A DNA stretch of 64,000 nucleotides. Origin: Arenimonas composti TR7-09 = DSM 18010 (GTDB lineage Bacteria; Pseudomonadota; Gammaproteobacteria; Xanthomonadales; Xanthomonadaceae). Both the position numbers and the translations under genes were made by a program. Under the pieces are notes generated by a model. That model saw nothing but the letters and a program-made list of their open reading frames with translations. It made no database searches and was not told the origin of the DNA. The DNA is taken from assembly GCF_000426365.1 (NCBI RefSeq), contig NZ_AUFF01000001.1, positions 496,001-560,000 on the forward strand, given 5' to 3'. Positions 42,101-50,321 of this stretch are shown one piece after another. Numbering within the stretch: the stretch's first letter is position 1; each line of letters opens with the position of its first letter.

Positions 42101-42658
42101 ATGAGCACCGAGCCCGCCCCGTATCCCGCCGATCCCCTGTCGCCCCTCGGCCGCCGCTTCGTCCTGCACTGGGGCGAGATGGGCTCACGCTGGGGGGTCA
42201 ACCGCACGGTCGCGCAGATCCACGCGCTGCTGTTCTTCACCGGTCGGCCGATGCATGCCGAGGAGATCGCCGAGATCCTCACGGTCGCCCGCAGCAACGT
42301 CAGCAACAGCCTGCGCGAGCTGATCAACTTCAAGCTGGTGCGCACCGTCCACCTGATGGGCGAGCGCCGCGACCATTTCGAAACCTCGCGCGACGTCTGG
42401 GAGCTGTTCCGCACCGTCGTCCGCGAGCGCAAGGCGCGCGAGTTCGATCCCACCGTGGCCACCCTGGAGGCGATCACTGCCGACCCCGCCTTCGCCGCGG
42501 AGGATGCCGATGCCCGCAGGCGCATCGCCGAGACGCTGGCGCTGATGCAGTCGCTGTCGGCCTGGGGCGAGGAGATGCTGCGGCTGGATCCGGCGACCCT
42601 GGTGAAGGTGATGAAGCTCGGGAACCGCATCCAGAAACTGCTGAGGGACGACGCATGA
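42101..42658 (+). CDS. GbsR/MarR family transcriptional regulator
   Basis: A 185-residue winged-helix regulator. The DNA-binding core is LLFFTGRPMHAEEIAEILTV, then ARSNVSNSLRELINFKLVRT (helix-turn-helix) and a wing ending in GERRDHFETSRDVW. Flanking helices form the dimer interface. The N-terminal segment GRRFVLHWGEMGSRWGVNRT is typical of GbsR-like proteins. It is predicted to repress its own operon and the divergent gene by binding the palindrome at 42040-42057. The gene ends in ATGA overlap with the DUF393 gene. The effector is unknown. Confidence 0.88.
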   Translation: MSTEPAPYPADPLSPLGRRFVLHWGEMGSRWGVNRTVAQIHALLFFTGRPMHAEEIAEILTVARSNVSNSLRELINFKLVRTVHLMGERRDHFETSRDVWELFRTVVRERKAREFDPTVATLEAITADPAFAAEDADARRRIAETLALMQSLSAWGEEMLRLDPATLVKVMKLGNRIQKLLRDDA

Positions 42659-43176
42659 GCACGCACACCGACGCTGCCGCCACCGTGGTGTGGCCGCTGA
42701 CGATCTTCTACGACGCGTCCTGCCCGCTGTGCCGGGAGGAGATGCATGCGATCAAGGCGTGGGACCGCGGTAACCGCCTGCGCCTGCGCGACGCCTCCGC
42801 GCCCGGCTTCGCCGATGCCCGCTGCGCCGCCGCCGGGGTCGACGTGCCGGCGCTGATGCAGGCGATCCATGCCGTCGACGGTGCCGGCCGCTGGTACCGC
42901 GGGGTCGGCGTGTTCGAACTGGCCTACGGCGCCGCCGGGCTGCACAGCGTCGCCCGAATGTTCGCGCATCCGCGCCTGCAGCCGCTGTGGGAGCGGCTCT
43001 ATCCGTGGATCGCGCGCTTCCGGCAACCGCTGTCGCGGCTCGGCATCAACCGGCTCTACGGCTGGGGCGTACGGCGGGCGGCGGCGCGCGCGGAGCGTCG
43101 TGCCGCGGGTTGCCGCGACGGCGTCTGCTCCCTCCCGGATCACCGGCAGGTGCCGGGTCCGCGTCGCGCTTGCTAG
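42655..43176 (+). CDS. DUF393 (DCC family) thiol-disulfide oxidoreductase-like protein
   Basis: A 173-residue protein of the DCC family: FYDASCPLCREEM gives the Dx2CxxC motif (D20, C23, C26), after which the family is named. LMQAIHAVDGAGRWYRGVGV and a C-terminal helical region (YPWIARFRQPLSRLGINRLY) follow. Family members are thought to be thioredoxin-like oxidoreductases, some fused to other redox or membrane domains. Start overlaps the regulator stop (ATGA), so it is its co-expressed partner. The last 30 residues are Arg/Cys-rich and less conserved. Confidence 0.88.
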   Translation: MSTHTDAAATVVWPLTIFYDASCPLCREEMHAIKAWDRGNRLRLRDASAPGFADARCAAAGVDVPALMQAIHAVDGAGRWYRGVGVFELAYGAAGLHSVARMFAHPRLQPLWERLYPWIARFRQPLSRLGINRLYGWGVRRAAARAERRAAGCRDGVCSLPDHRQVPGPRRAC

Positions 43177-43179
43177 GCT
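43174..43179 (+). promoter_or_regulatory. extended -10 TAGGCT before the acyltransferase gene
   Basis: TGCTAGGCT gives an extended -10 (TGC plus TAGGCT at 43174-43179), 25 bases before the ATG at 43205 and overlapping the stop of the DUF393 gene. The same word precedes other starts in this window (37103, 57061). Confidence 0.45.
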
Positions 43180-43204
43180 GCGCGGCGTTTTCCCGGACGC
43201 CACG

Positions 43205-44155
43205 ATGACTCCAGACCCCACCCGCCAGCCTCTGCCCAGCCCCGCAACCCCGCCGCCGCGCCGTCGGAATCCGCTCCTCGCCGCGATCGCTCCCTGGGTC
43301 GCGGCGGTCCTGCTGATCACCAGTACCTGCCTGCATGTGCCGGTGCTGCTGGCGGTGGCGCTGTTCAAGGCGGTGCTGCGGATTCCGGCCTGGCGGCGGA
43401 CCTTCGACGCGTGGCTGATGGCGATCGCCGAGAACTGGATCGGCATCAACAGCGCGATGATCGACCGCTTCACGAGCACGCGCTTCGTGATCGAAGGGCT
43501 CGAGGGCCTGCGCCCGGACGGTCACTACCTGGTGCTGGCCAACCACCGCAGCTGGGTCGACATCCCGGTGCTGCAGAAGGCCTTCAACCGGCGCATCCCC
43601 TTGCTGCGCTTCTTCCTGAAGAGCCAGCTGTTCTGGGTGCCACTGCTGGGCCTGGCGTGGTGGGCGCTGGATTTCCCCTTCATGCGCCGCTACACCAAAT
43701 CGCAGATCGCGAAGAACCCGGCCCTCGCCGGTCGCGATGTCGAAGCGACCCGGCGTGCATGCGCGAAGTTCCTGACGATCCCGGTGTCGGTGATGAACTT
43801 CGTCGAAGGCACCCGCTTCACCGGCGCCAAGCATGCCGCGCAGCAGCCGCCGTACCGGCACCTGCTGCGGCCGAAGGCCGGCGGCGTCGCCTTCGTGCTG
43901 GGGGCGATGGGGCAGGCGATCGACGCGGTGCTCGACGTCACGATCCACTACGACACCGGCACGCCGAGCTTCGCCGACCTGTTCGCCGACCGCATCGGCG
44001 TGGTGCGCGTGCACGTGCGCGAACTGCCGGTCCCCGAAGGCTTCGCCGGCGGCGACTACGAGAACGACCGCGCGTTCCGCGTCCGCTTCCAGGCCTGGCT
44101 GAACGGGCTGTGGCAGGAGAAGGACGCGCGGCTCGAAAGCTGGAAAGGCGAGTAA
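43205..44155 (+). CDS. membrane acyltransferase (PlsC-like, YihG-type)
   Basis: A 316-residue acyltransferase with an N-terminal membrane helix (PWVAAVLLITSTCLHVPVLL). The catalytic NHRSWVD block (N113-H114 to D119, the HX4D motif) is followed by FFLKSQLFWVPLLGLAWWAL, FMRRYTKSQI and the acceptor-binding FVEGTRFT. This set matches the YihG-type lysophospholipid acyltransferases, which add an acyl chain to lysophosphatidic acid-like acceptors. Its TAA stop (44153-44155) is part of a composite hairpin arm. It has its own -10 at 43174. Confidence 0.9.
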   Translation: MTPDPTRQPLPSPATPPPRRRNPLLAAIAPWVAAVLLITSTCLHVPVLLAVALFKAVLRIPAWRRTFDAWLMAIAENWIGINSAMIDRFTSTRFVIEGLEGLRPDGHYLVLANHRSWVDIPVLQKAFNRRIPLLRFFLKSQLFWVPLLGLAWWALDFPFMRRYTKSQIAKNPALAGRDVEATRRACAKFLTIPVSVMNFVEGTRFTGAKHAAQQPPYRHLLRPKAGGVAFVLGAMGQAIDAVLDVTIHYDTGTPSFADLFADRIGVVRVHVRELPVPEGFAGGDYENDRAFRVRFQAWLNGLWQEKDARLESWKGE

Positions 44156-44260
44156 CGAGCGGAGAGTAACGAGTAACGAGTAGCAACTCGCGCTTCGCGC
44201 GGCCGCGCCGCAGGCGCGGGCTTCCACTCGTTACTCGTTACTCTCCACTCGTTTCTCGCT
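44148..44260. repeat. composite intergenic hairpin (word GAGTAACGA)
   Basis: The left arm (44148-44184) carries GAGTAACGA words in tandem. The right arm (about 44224-44260) is its reverse complement with only two or three mismatches in about 37 positions. The loop is GC-rich with its own small hairpins. The first word supplies the TAA stop of the acyltransferase gene, and the left arm contains stop codons in all three frames. The right arm ends 1-2 bases from the stop of the converging metallopeptidase gene. Confidence 0.9.
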
Positions 44261-44261
44261 G

Positions 44262-45131
44262 TCAAAGTCGCGCGGCGGCGAAGGTGTCGCAGCGCGCGAA
44301 CTCGCCCGTTTCGAAGCCGATGCGGAACCAGCGGACGCGCTGTTCCGAGCTGCCGTGGGTGAAGGAGTCGGGGACCACGCGGCCCTGGCTCTGGCGCTGC
44401 AGGGTGTCGTCGCCGATCGCCGTCGCGGTGTTCAGCGCTTCCTCGAGGTCGCCCGCCTCGAGCCAGGCGTGGCGCTGCTGCGCATGGTGCGCCCACAGGC
44501 CGGCGAAGCAGTCGGCCTGCAGTTCCTGGCGCACCAGCGGGCCGTCGGCGCCCTCGGCACCGCCGCGGCTGTTGCGGCTGCGGTTCACCTGGTCGCTGAC
44601 GCCGATCAGCGTCTGCACGTGGTGGCCGACCTCGTGCGCGATCACGTAGGCCTGGGCGAAATCGCCGCCGCCGCCGAGCTGGGTACGCATCTGCTGGAAG
44701 AAGCTCAGGTCGATGTAGACCTTGCGATCGGCCGGGCAGTAGAAGGGCCCGACTTGGGCGGTGGCGCCACCGCATCCGGACTGCACCGCGCCGCTGAACA
44801 GCACCAGGGTCGGCGGCGGGTAATTCAGGTTGCTGGCGCGGAACACCTGCGTCCACACATCCTCGGTCTCGCCGAGGATCGCCGCGACGAACTGCCCCTG
44901 TTCGTCGGTCGGCGCGGTGTTCGGGCCGGACTGTTCCACCGGCGCCGGGCCGCCGGACTGCTGCATCAGTCCGAGCATCTCCAGGGGATTGATGCCGAAC
45001 AGCATGCCGATCACCAGCACCGCGACGGTCCCGCCGAGGCCGAGGCGCGCACCGCCGCCGCCGAGGCGGGCCGGGCCGGCACCCCGCCGGTCGTCGACAT
45101 TGGTGCTCTGCCGCGCGCTGCGCCACTTCAT
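44262..45131 (-). CDS. YpfJ-type neutral zinc metallopeptidase
   Basis: A 289-residue protein of the YpfJ/KPN_02809 family. The start has the family form MKWRSARQSTNVDDRRG; a single membrane helix (GGTVAVLVIGMLFGI) follows, then a Pro/Gln linker and the catalytic part. Zinc site: AYVIAHEVGHHVQTLIG (HEXXH), with a downstream ELQADCFAGLWAHHA supplying the third ligand. Orientation suggests an N-terminal anchor with the peptidase in the periplasm. Substrates are unknown. Confidence 0.92.
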   Translation of the reverse strand: MKWRSARQSTNVDDRRGAGPARLGGGGARLGLGGTVAVLVIGMLFGINPLEMLGLMQQSGGPAPVEQSGPNTAPTDEQGQFVAAILGETEDVWTQVFRASNLNYPPPTLVLFSGAVQSGCGGATAQVGPFYCPADRKVYIDLSFFQQMRTQLGGGGDFAQAYVIAHEVGHHVQTLIGVSDQVNRSRNSRGGAEGADGPLVRQELQADCFAGLWAHHAQQRHAWLEAGDLEEALNTATAIGDDTLQRQSQGRVVPDSFTHGSSEQRVRWFRIGFETGEFARCDTFAAARL

Positions 45132-45279
45132 GGTCCGGTCTCCGTCATGGGTCGGGCGATTGTTGCCCAAGGCCGTGCCATCGGCGAGTGAGGATGCGCC
45201 CGTCCCCCGGGGTGCCGCGTCCGCCCGTGAACGGGTAGAGTCCGGCAGTCACCGTCCATTGCGTTTCGCCGGAGCCTGC

Positions 45280-47199
45280 ATGAACCAGCCGTCCTCGCCA
45301 CGCCAGCTGACGCTGCGCGCGGTCGTCCTGTCGATCATCCTGGCGGTGGTGCTCGCCGCGGCCAATACCTACCTGGGCCTGTTCGCCGGCCTGACGATCG
45401 CCACCGCGATCCCGGCCGCGGTGATGTCGATGGGCGTGCTGCGCGTGCTCGGCGGCGGCACGATCCTCGAGAACAACATCGTGCAGACCGGCGCCTCCGC
45501 CGGCTCCTCGATCGCCGCCGGCGTGATCTTCACGATCCCGGCGCTGATCATCCTCGGCCACTGGCAGACCTTCGAATATTCCTGGGTGCTGGCGATCGCC
45601 GGCCTCGGCGGTCTGCTCGGCGTGCTGTTCTCGGTGCCGCTGCGGCGCTCGATGATCGTCGAGGAGCCGCTGCCGTTCCCCGAGGGCAAGGCGGCCGCGG
45701 AAGTGCTCAAGGCCGGCGAGAACCCCGGGCCGGGCCTGAAGATCCTCGGCATCGCCGCCGTCATCGGCGGCTTCGTGAAGCTGGCCGCGCAGAGCGGCCT
45801 GCGGCTGATCCCGGACACCGCGGCGGCTTCCGGCTTCTTCGGGAAGTACCTCGGCTACATGGGCACGAACCTGTCGCCGGCGCTGCTCGGCGTCGGCTAC
45901 ATCGTCGGACTGAACGTCGGCATCGTGGTCCTTTCCGGCGCGGTGATCAGCTGGCACATCGCGATCCCGGCCTACCACGCGATGTTCGCGGCCACCGATC
46001 CGGCCCTCGCCGGCATCGGCGCCGAGGACGCGGCGTGGACGATCTGGTCGACCCAGATCCGCTACCTCGGCGTCGGCGCGATGCTGATCGGCGGCATCTG
46101 GACCCTGTTCACACTGCGCAATTCCCTGCTCAGCGGCATCCGCAGCGGCATCGCCGCCGCCCGCCAGTCGCGCGACACCGTGATCGCCGACACCGAGCGC
46201 GACCTGCCGATGAAATGGATGCTGGTGGCGCTGGTGATCTTCGTGATCCCGCTGGCGCTGCTCTACCAGGCGGTGGTCCAGAGCTGGGGTGTGAGCATTC
46301 CGATGACGATCATCATGATCGTCGCCGGATTCGTGTTCGTGTCGGTGTCGGCCTATCTCGCCGGCCTGGTCGGCTCGTCGAACAATCCGGTGTCGGGCAT
46401 CACGATCGCGACGATCCTGTTCGCCTCGCTGGTGCTGATGCTGCTGCTGGGCAAGGACTCGCCGATCGGTGCGGTGGCCGCGATCATGATCGGCGCGGTC
46501 GTCTGCTGCGCGGCGGCGGTCGGCGGCGACAACCTGCAGGACCTCAAGGCCGGCTACCTGGTCGGCGCGACGCCGTGGAAGCAGCAGTTGATGCTGATGA
46601 TCGGCGCCTTCTCCTGCGCGCTGATCATGGCGCCGGTGCTGAACCTGCTGGCCGAGGCCTACGGCATCGGTGCGCCGACGCCGGATCGCCCGGATTCGCT
46701 GGCGGCGCCGCAGGCGACGCTGATGGCGTCGGTGGCGCGCGGCATGTTCGGCGGCGACCTGCCGTGGACGATGATCTGGATCGGCGCCGGCATCGGTGCG
46801 GTGATCATCGCCTTCGACGAGTTCCTGAAGGCGCGCAAGTCGAACTTCCGCGTGCCGGTGCTGGCGGCGGCGATCGGCATCTACCTGCCGCTGGAACTGA
46901 TGGTGCCGATCTTCCTCGGCGGCCTGCTGTCCTGGCTGGTCGAGCGCCGGCACGGCGTCGACCCGCACGACGAGGAGGCGCGCGACCGCGTGCACCGTCC
47001 CGGCACCCTGTTCGCCGCGGGCCTGATCACCGGTGAGGCGCTGATGGGCATCGCGATCGCGGTGCCGATCGTGGTCAGCGAAAACCCCTCGGTGCTGGCG
47101 ATGGACGGCCGCTGGAATGTCGGCGAGATCGGCGGCCTGATCGTGCTGGCGATCGTCGCGGCGTGGATCTACCGCGTCGCGGCCAAGCGTAGTTCGTAG
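45280..47199 (+). CDS. OPT family oligopeptide transporter
   Basis: A 639-residue carrier with 14-16 membrane helices. Family marks include NTYLGLFAGLTIATAIPAAV near the N-terminus, ENNIVQTGASAGSSIAAGVI, and VGSSNNPVSGITIATILFAS in the middle. OPT carriers move peptides or metal chelates with protons. The ATG at 45280 has GGAG just upstream. The final residues and TAG stop (47197-47199) lie in the left arm of a composite hairpin, so the last few codons (AAKRSS) may be repeat-derived. Confidence 0.92.
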   Translation: MNQPSSPRQLTLRAVVLSIILAVVLAAANTYLGLFAGLTIATAIPAAVMSMGVLRVLGGGTILENNIVQTGASAGSSIAAGVIFTIPALIILGHWQTFEYSWVLAIAGLGGLLGVLFSVPLRRSMIVEEPLPFPEGKAAAEVLKAGENPGPGLKILGIAAVIGGFVKLAAQSGLRLIPDTAAASGFFGKYLGYMGTNLSPALLGVGYIVGLNVGIVVLSGAVISWHIAIPAYHAMFAATDPALAGIGAEDAAWTIWSTQIRYLGVGAMLIGGIWTLFTLRNSLLSGIRSGIAAARQSRDTVIADTERDLPMKWMLVALVIFVIPLALLYQAVVQSWGVSIPMTIIMIVAGFVFVSVSAYLAGLVGSSNNPVSGITIATILFASLVLMLLLGKDSPIGAVAAIMIGAVVCCAAAVGGDNLQDLKAGYLVGATPWKQQLMLMIGAFSCALIMAPVLNLLAEAYGIGAPTPDRPDSLAAPQATLMASVARGMFGGDLPWTMIWIGAGIGAVIIAFDEFLKARKSNFRVPVLAAAIGIYLPLELMVPIFLGGLLSWLVERRHGVDPHDEEARDRVHRPGTLFAAGLITGEALMGIAIAVPIVVSENPSVLAMDGRWNVGEIGGLIVLAIVAAWIYRVAAKRSS

Positions 47200-47292
47200 T
47201 TCGTACGAGGTACGAGGTACGAGGTACGAGGTAGTGTCGGGACGGGCGATAGCACTCGCCGTCCTGACTACTGCCTCGTACGGACTACGAAC
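47188..47292. repeat. composite intergenic hairpin (words GTTCGTAGTTCGTACGAGG and TACGAGG x4)
   Basis: The left outer word (47192-47210) and right word (47274-47292) pair at 18 of 19 positions. The left arm also has four perfect tandem heptamers TACGAGG (47204-47231), of which the right arm has one match. The centre (GTCGGGACGG and CCGTCCTGAC) extends the stem. The element covers the stop of the OPT gene and abuts the stop of the converging transglycosylase gene at 47293. Confidence 0.9.
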
Positions 47293-48495
47293 TCATTCTT
47301 TTCGCAGGGCCTCGAGGATGGCGCGGCCGGCGCGGCCGTCGGGCGTGAGGCCGAGGCGGCGCTGTTCGGCGGCGATGGCGTCGCGGGTCTTCGCGCCGAT
47401 GAGGCCGTCGACGGCGCCGATGTCGTGGCCGCGGGCGAGCAGCCGTTCCTGCAGTTGCCGGCGTTCGGCGCGGCTCAGGCCCGGATCGTTGGTCGGCCAG
47501 TCCGCGACCAGGCCGGGACCGCCGCGCAGGCGGTCCGAGAGCAGGGCGATCGCCAGCGCATAGCTCTCGGCGGCGTTGTAGGAATAGATCGCATCGTAAT
47601 TGCGCTGCACGAGGAAGGCCGGGCCCTCGCGGCCCGCCGGCAGCAGCAGCGCCGCGGCCGTGTCGCCGGCGGGCAGGTGACTGCCGTCGGCGCGGACCAC
47701 GCCACGGCTGCGCCAGTGCGCCATCGGCTTTTTCGCCTGGCGCCCGGCCGCGTTGAAGTCGCCCGCCGGTAGCCTGACCTCGAAGCCCCAGGCCTCGCCG
47801 GGGCGCCAGCCGGCCTTGCGCAGGTAGTTGGCGGTGGAGGCGAGGGCGTCGGGGATGCTCGCGACGAGGTCGCGGCGGCCGTCGCCGTCGCCGTCGACGG
47901 CGATGCGCTGGTAGGTGCTCGGCATGAACTGGGTGTGGCCGAAAGCACCGGCCCAGGAGCCGGCGAGGCCTTCGGCGCGCAGGTCACCGGCCTGGATCAG
48001 CCTAATCAGCGCGAACAGCTCGCCGCGGAAGAAGGCCTGGCGGCGTCCGGCGCAGGACAGCGTCGCCAGCGACTGCAGCAGCGGCTTGCGGCCGAAGGTG
48101 CGGCCGTAGTCGCTTTCGACGCCCCAGACCGCGACGATGGTTTCGGCGTCGACCTGGTATTCGGCGGCCAGCCGGTCGAGCAGTTCGCGATGTTCGGCGA
48201 GGCGGGCGCGGCCGTCGTCGACACGCTCGTCGTCGACGAGGCCGGCAAGGTAGTCCCAGATCGGCGTGCGGAACTCCGGCTGGTAGTCGAGCGATTCCAG
48301 CACCGACGGATCCTTGCGCAGGTCGGCCGTCAGTGTGGCGAAGGTGTCGCTGCGGATGCCGGCGGCCGCCGCCGGTGCGCGCAGACTGGCGACGCAGGCC
48401 TCGAAGGCGGCGTCGCGCGGCAGTTCCGGCGCGGCGGGGGCGGGGGCCGCAGGCACGGCGAGGGTCGCGAGCAGGAACAGGGCGGGCGTGGTCAT
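47293..48495 (-). CDS. MltB-type lytic murein transglycosylase with peptidoglycan-binding end
   Basis: A 400-residue exported enzyme. After the signal peptide (ATLAVPAAPAPAAP) the GH103 domain contains the catalytic glutamate in VWGVESDYGRTFG; ALIRLIQAGDLRAEGLAGSW, GAFGHTQFMPSTYQRIAVDG and the calcium-loop-like DGDGDGRRDL follow. Residues about 335-400 are a peptidoglycan-binding domain 1 (LQERLLARGHDIGAVDG, then TPDGRAGRAIL). It cleaves peptidoglycan to 1,6-anhydro products in the periplasm. No lipobox is visible, so it is likely soluble. Divergent from dbpA. Confidence 0.92.
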   Translation of the reverse strand: MTTPALFLLATLAVPAAPAPAAPELPRDAAFEACVASLRAPAAAAGIRSDTFATLTADLRKDPSVLESLDYQPEFRTPIWDYLAGLVDDERVDDGRARLAEHRELLDRLAAEYQVDAETIVAVWGVESDYGRTFGRKPLLQSLATLSCAGRRQAFFRGELFALIRLIQAGDLRAEGLAGSWAGAFGHTQFMPSTYQRIAVDGDGDGRRDLVASIPDALASTANYLRKAGWRPGEAWGFEVRLPAGDFNAAGRQAKKPMAHWRSRGVVRADGSHLPAGDTAAALLLPAGREGPAFLVQRNYDAIYSYNAAESYALAIALLSDRLRGGPGLVADWPTNDPGLSRAERRQLQERLLARGHDIGAVDGLIGAKTRDAIAAEQRRLGLTPDGRAGRAILEALRKE

Positions 48496-48520
48496 GCGCG
48501 AACTCTGCCATCCCGGCACT

Positions 48521-48530
48521 GAACCGGTTC
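48521..48530. promoter_or_regulatory. palindrome GAACCGGTTC in a divergent promoter region
   Basis: A perfect 10-bp palindrome in the 94-bp gap between the transglycosylase (start 48495, minus) and dbpA (start 48590, plus). The same decamer forms the core of the 16-bp palindrome at 50322-50337. The form resembles LacI/GalR-family operators, but no such regulator is in the window. Confidence 0.4.
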
Positions 48531-48578
48531 GTGACGACCGCGGCTCAAGCTGCCGCCGGCCCGGGGCGGGGCGCGTGC

Positions 48579-48584
48579 GACAAT
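48579..48584 (+). promoter_or_regulatory. -10-like GACAAT, 5 bases before the dbpA ATG
   Basis: TGCGACAAT is an extended -10-like element ending 5 bases before the ATG at 48590, with no Shine-Dalgarno in between. It suggests a leaderless dbpA transcript. Confidence 0.4.
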
Positions 48585-48589
48585 CGCGC

Positions 48590-49957
48590 ATGGACGATTT
48601 CAGCGCTCTCGACCTGCCCCCGCCGTTGCGCCAGGCCCTCGATGTACTCGAATACCGCAGCCCGACCCCGGTGCAGGCAGCGACCCTGCCGGCCCTGGTC
48701 GCCGGACGCGATGTCAGTGCCCAGGCCCGCACCGGCAGCGGCAAGACCGCCGCGTTCGCGCTCGGGCTGCTGGCGCGCATCGACGCCGGTGCCGGCGGCG
48801 TGCAGGCCTTGGTGCTCTGCCCGACCCGCGAGCTCGCCGACCAGGTCGGCCGCGAAATCCGCCGCCTCGGCCGCTTCCTGCCGAACCTGAAGGTCTCGGT
48901 GTTCTGCGGCGGCGTGCCGCTGCGTCCGCACCTGGCGTCGCTGGTGCAGCTGCCCCAGGTCGTCGTCGGCACGCCCGGGCGCATCCAGGAGCTGATGGAC
49001 GAGGGCGCGCTGCCGCTCGACGGCCTGCGCGTGCTGGTGCTGGACGAAGCCGACCGCATGCTCGACATGGGCTTCGCCGACGCGATCGCCGGCATCGTCG
49101 GGCAGACCCCGGCGAGCCGGCAGACGCTGCTGTTCTCGGCGACGTTTCCGGAGGCGATCCGCGAGCTCGGTGGCCGCTTTCAGCGCGAGGCCGAGCAGTA
49201 CCGGCTCGACGATGGCGAGGCGCCTGTACGGCAGCGGTTCATCGAGGTCGAACCGGCGCGCAAGGCCGACGCGATCGCACTGCTGCTCGGCGACCTGCAG
49301 CCGGAGGCGGCGCTGGTGTTCTGCAATACCCGCCGCGACGTCGCCGCGCTGGCCGAGGACCTCGACCGCCGCGGCATCGCCGCGCTGGCGCTGCACGGCG
49401 ACCTCGAACAGCGCGATCGCGACGAGGTGCTGGTGCGCTTCGCCAACGGCAGCGCCGCCGTGCTGGTGGCGACCGACGTCGCCGCCCGTGGCCTCGACAT
49501 CGTCGGCCTGCCGCTGGTGATCAGCCATGGCCTGGCCAGCGACGCCGACATCCACACGCACCGGATCGGCCGCACGGGTCGTGCCGGCGCCCAGGGCCTG
49601 GCGCTGTCGCTGGTCGCCCAGGACGAGCGGCGGCGGGTGGTGGCGATCGAGGAGCGCCTCGGCGGCACGGTGGGATGGGAGCGCATCGACCTGTCCCGCC
49701 GCCCGAAACCGGCGCCGGCGGCGAAGATGACGACCCTCGTGATCGACGCCGGCCGTCAGGACAAGCTGCGGCCGGGCGACGTGGTAGGGGCGCTGACGGG
49801 GGCGGCGGGGCTGGACGCCGCGGCGATCGGCAAGATCGCCGGTTTCGCGACCCGGACCTATGTCGCGATCGAGCGCAGCCAGGCCAGCAGGGCCCTCGAG
49901 AGGCTGCGCACCGGCAAGATCAAGGGCCGCAGCTTCCGGATCCGGAAGCTCGACTGA
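48590..49957 (+). CDS. dbpA: DEAD-box ATP-dependent RNA helicase DbpA
   Basis: A 455-residue helicase with the full motif set: SPTPVQAATLP (Q motif region), ARTGSGKT (Walker A), PTRELADQ, GTPGR, VLDEADRM, FSATF, then the second RecA domain with ATDVAARGLDI and HRIGRTGRAG. The C-terminal 75 residues (MTTLVIDAGRQDKLRPGDVV, then IGKIAGFATRTYVAIER) form the DbpA RNA-binding domain, which binds hairpin 92 of 23S rRNA. It acts in assembly of the large ribosomal subunit. Confidence 0.95.
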   Translation: MDDFSALDLPPPLRQALDVLEYRSPTPVQAATLPALVAGRDVSAQARTGSGKTAAFALGLLARIDAGAGGVQALVLCPTRELADQVGREIRRLGRFLPNLKVSVFCGGVPLRPHLASLVQLPQVVVGTPGRIQELMDEGALPLDGLRVLVLDEADRMLDMGFADAIAGIVGQTPASRQTLLFSATFPEAIRELGGRFQREAEQYRLDDGEAPVRQRFIEVEPARKADAIALLLGDLQPEAALVFCNTRRDVAALAEDLDRRGIAALALHGDLEQRDRDEVLVRFANGSAAVLVATDVAARGLDIVGLPLVISHGLASDADIHTHRIGRTGRAGAQGLALSLVAQDERRRVVAIEERLGGTVGWERIDLSRRPKPAPAAKMTTLVIDAGRQDKLRPGDVVGALTGAAGLDAAAIGKIAGFATRTYVAIERSQASRALERLRTGKIKGRSFRIRKLD

Positions 49958-50026
49958 CGTTGCGAGCGGCTCGCGGGGCGGGCCCGGCGACTCCAGCGGG
50001 TGGTGGCGCGGGGAACGATCACCGCC

Positions 50027-50218
50027 TCAGCGACCCAGCGGCGCCGCCGCCACGGCCTTGCGGGCCGGCGCCTTCTGCGCGCGGCGACGGCTGATTTCGG
50101 CGTCGATGCGGCGGTATTCGGCACTGCCGATGTCGCCGGCGATGACCAGTTCCCAGAGTCGGATGGCCAGGTCGTCGTCGATGACGGCCTTGCTCGGGAA
50201 GGGGATGACGATGCCCAT
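50027..50218 (-). CDS. small hypothetical protein
   Basis: A 63-residue protein: MGIVIPFPSKAVIDDDLAIR, then LWELVIAGDIGSAEYRRIDA and a basic Ala/Lys/Arg end. The ATG at 50218 is preceded by GGGAG at a good distance. No signal or membrane segment is visible. The IPFP start and short two-helix form are seen in small conserved proteins of this bacterial group, but I know no function. It stands alone between dbpA and rluF. Confidence 0.6.
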   Translation of the reverse strand: MGIVIPFPSKAVIDDDLAIRLWELVIAGDIGSAEYRRIDAEISRRRAQKAPARKAVAAAPLGR

Positions 50219-50321
50219 GTGGAGCTCCCTGATGCGGTGGGGGGAAACGCAGGGAGGTGGAAGCAGGTTCCGTGCCACGAACGCGGCGAAATCAGGCGCG
50301 GGCGGGTCGCGCATCCGAAAG

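Noticed and set aside
45145-46995. A 616-codon open frame opposite the OPT transporter
   Set aside because: It is a mirror of the hydrophobic OPT codons, giving a His/Asp/Arg/Gln-rich product without domain signs.
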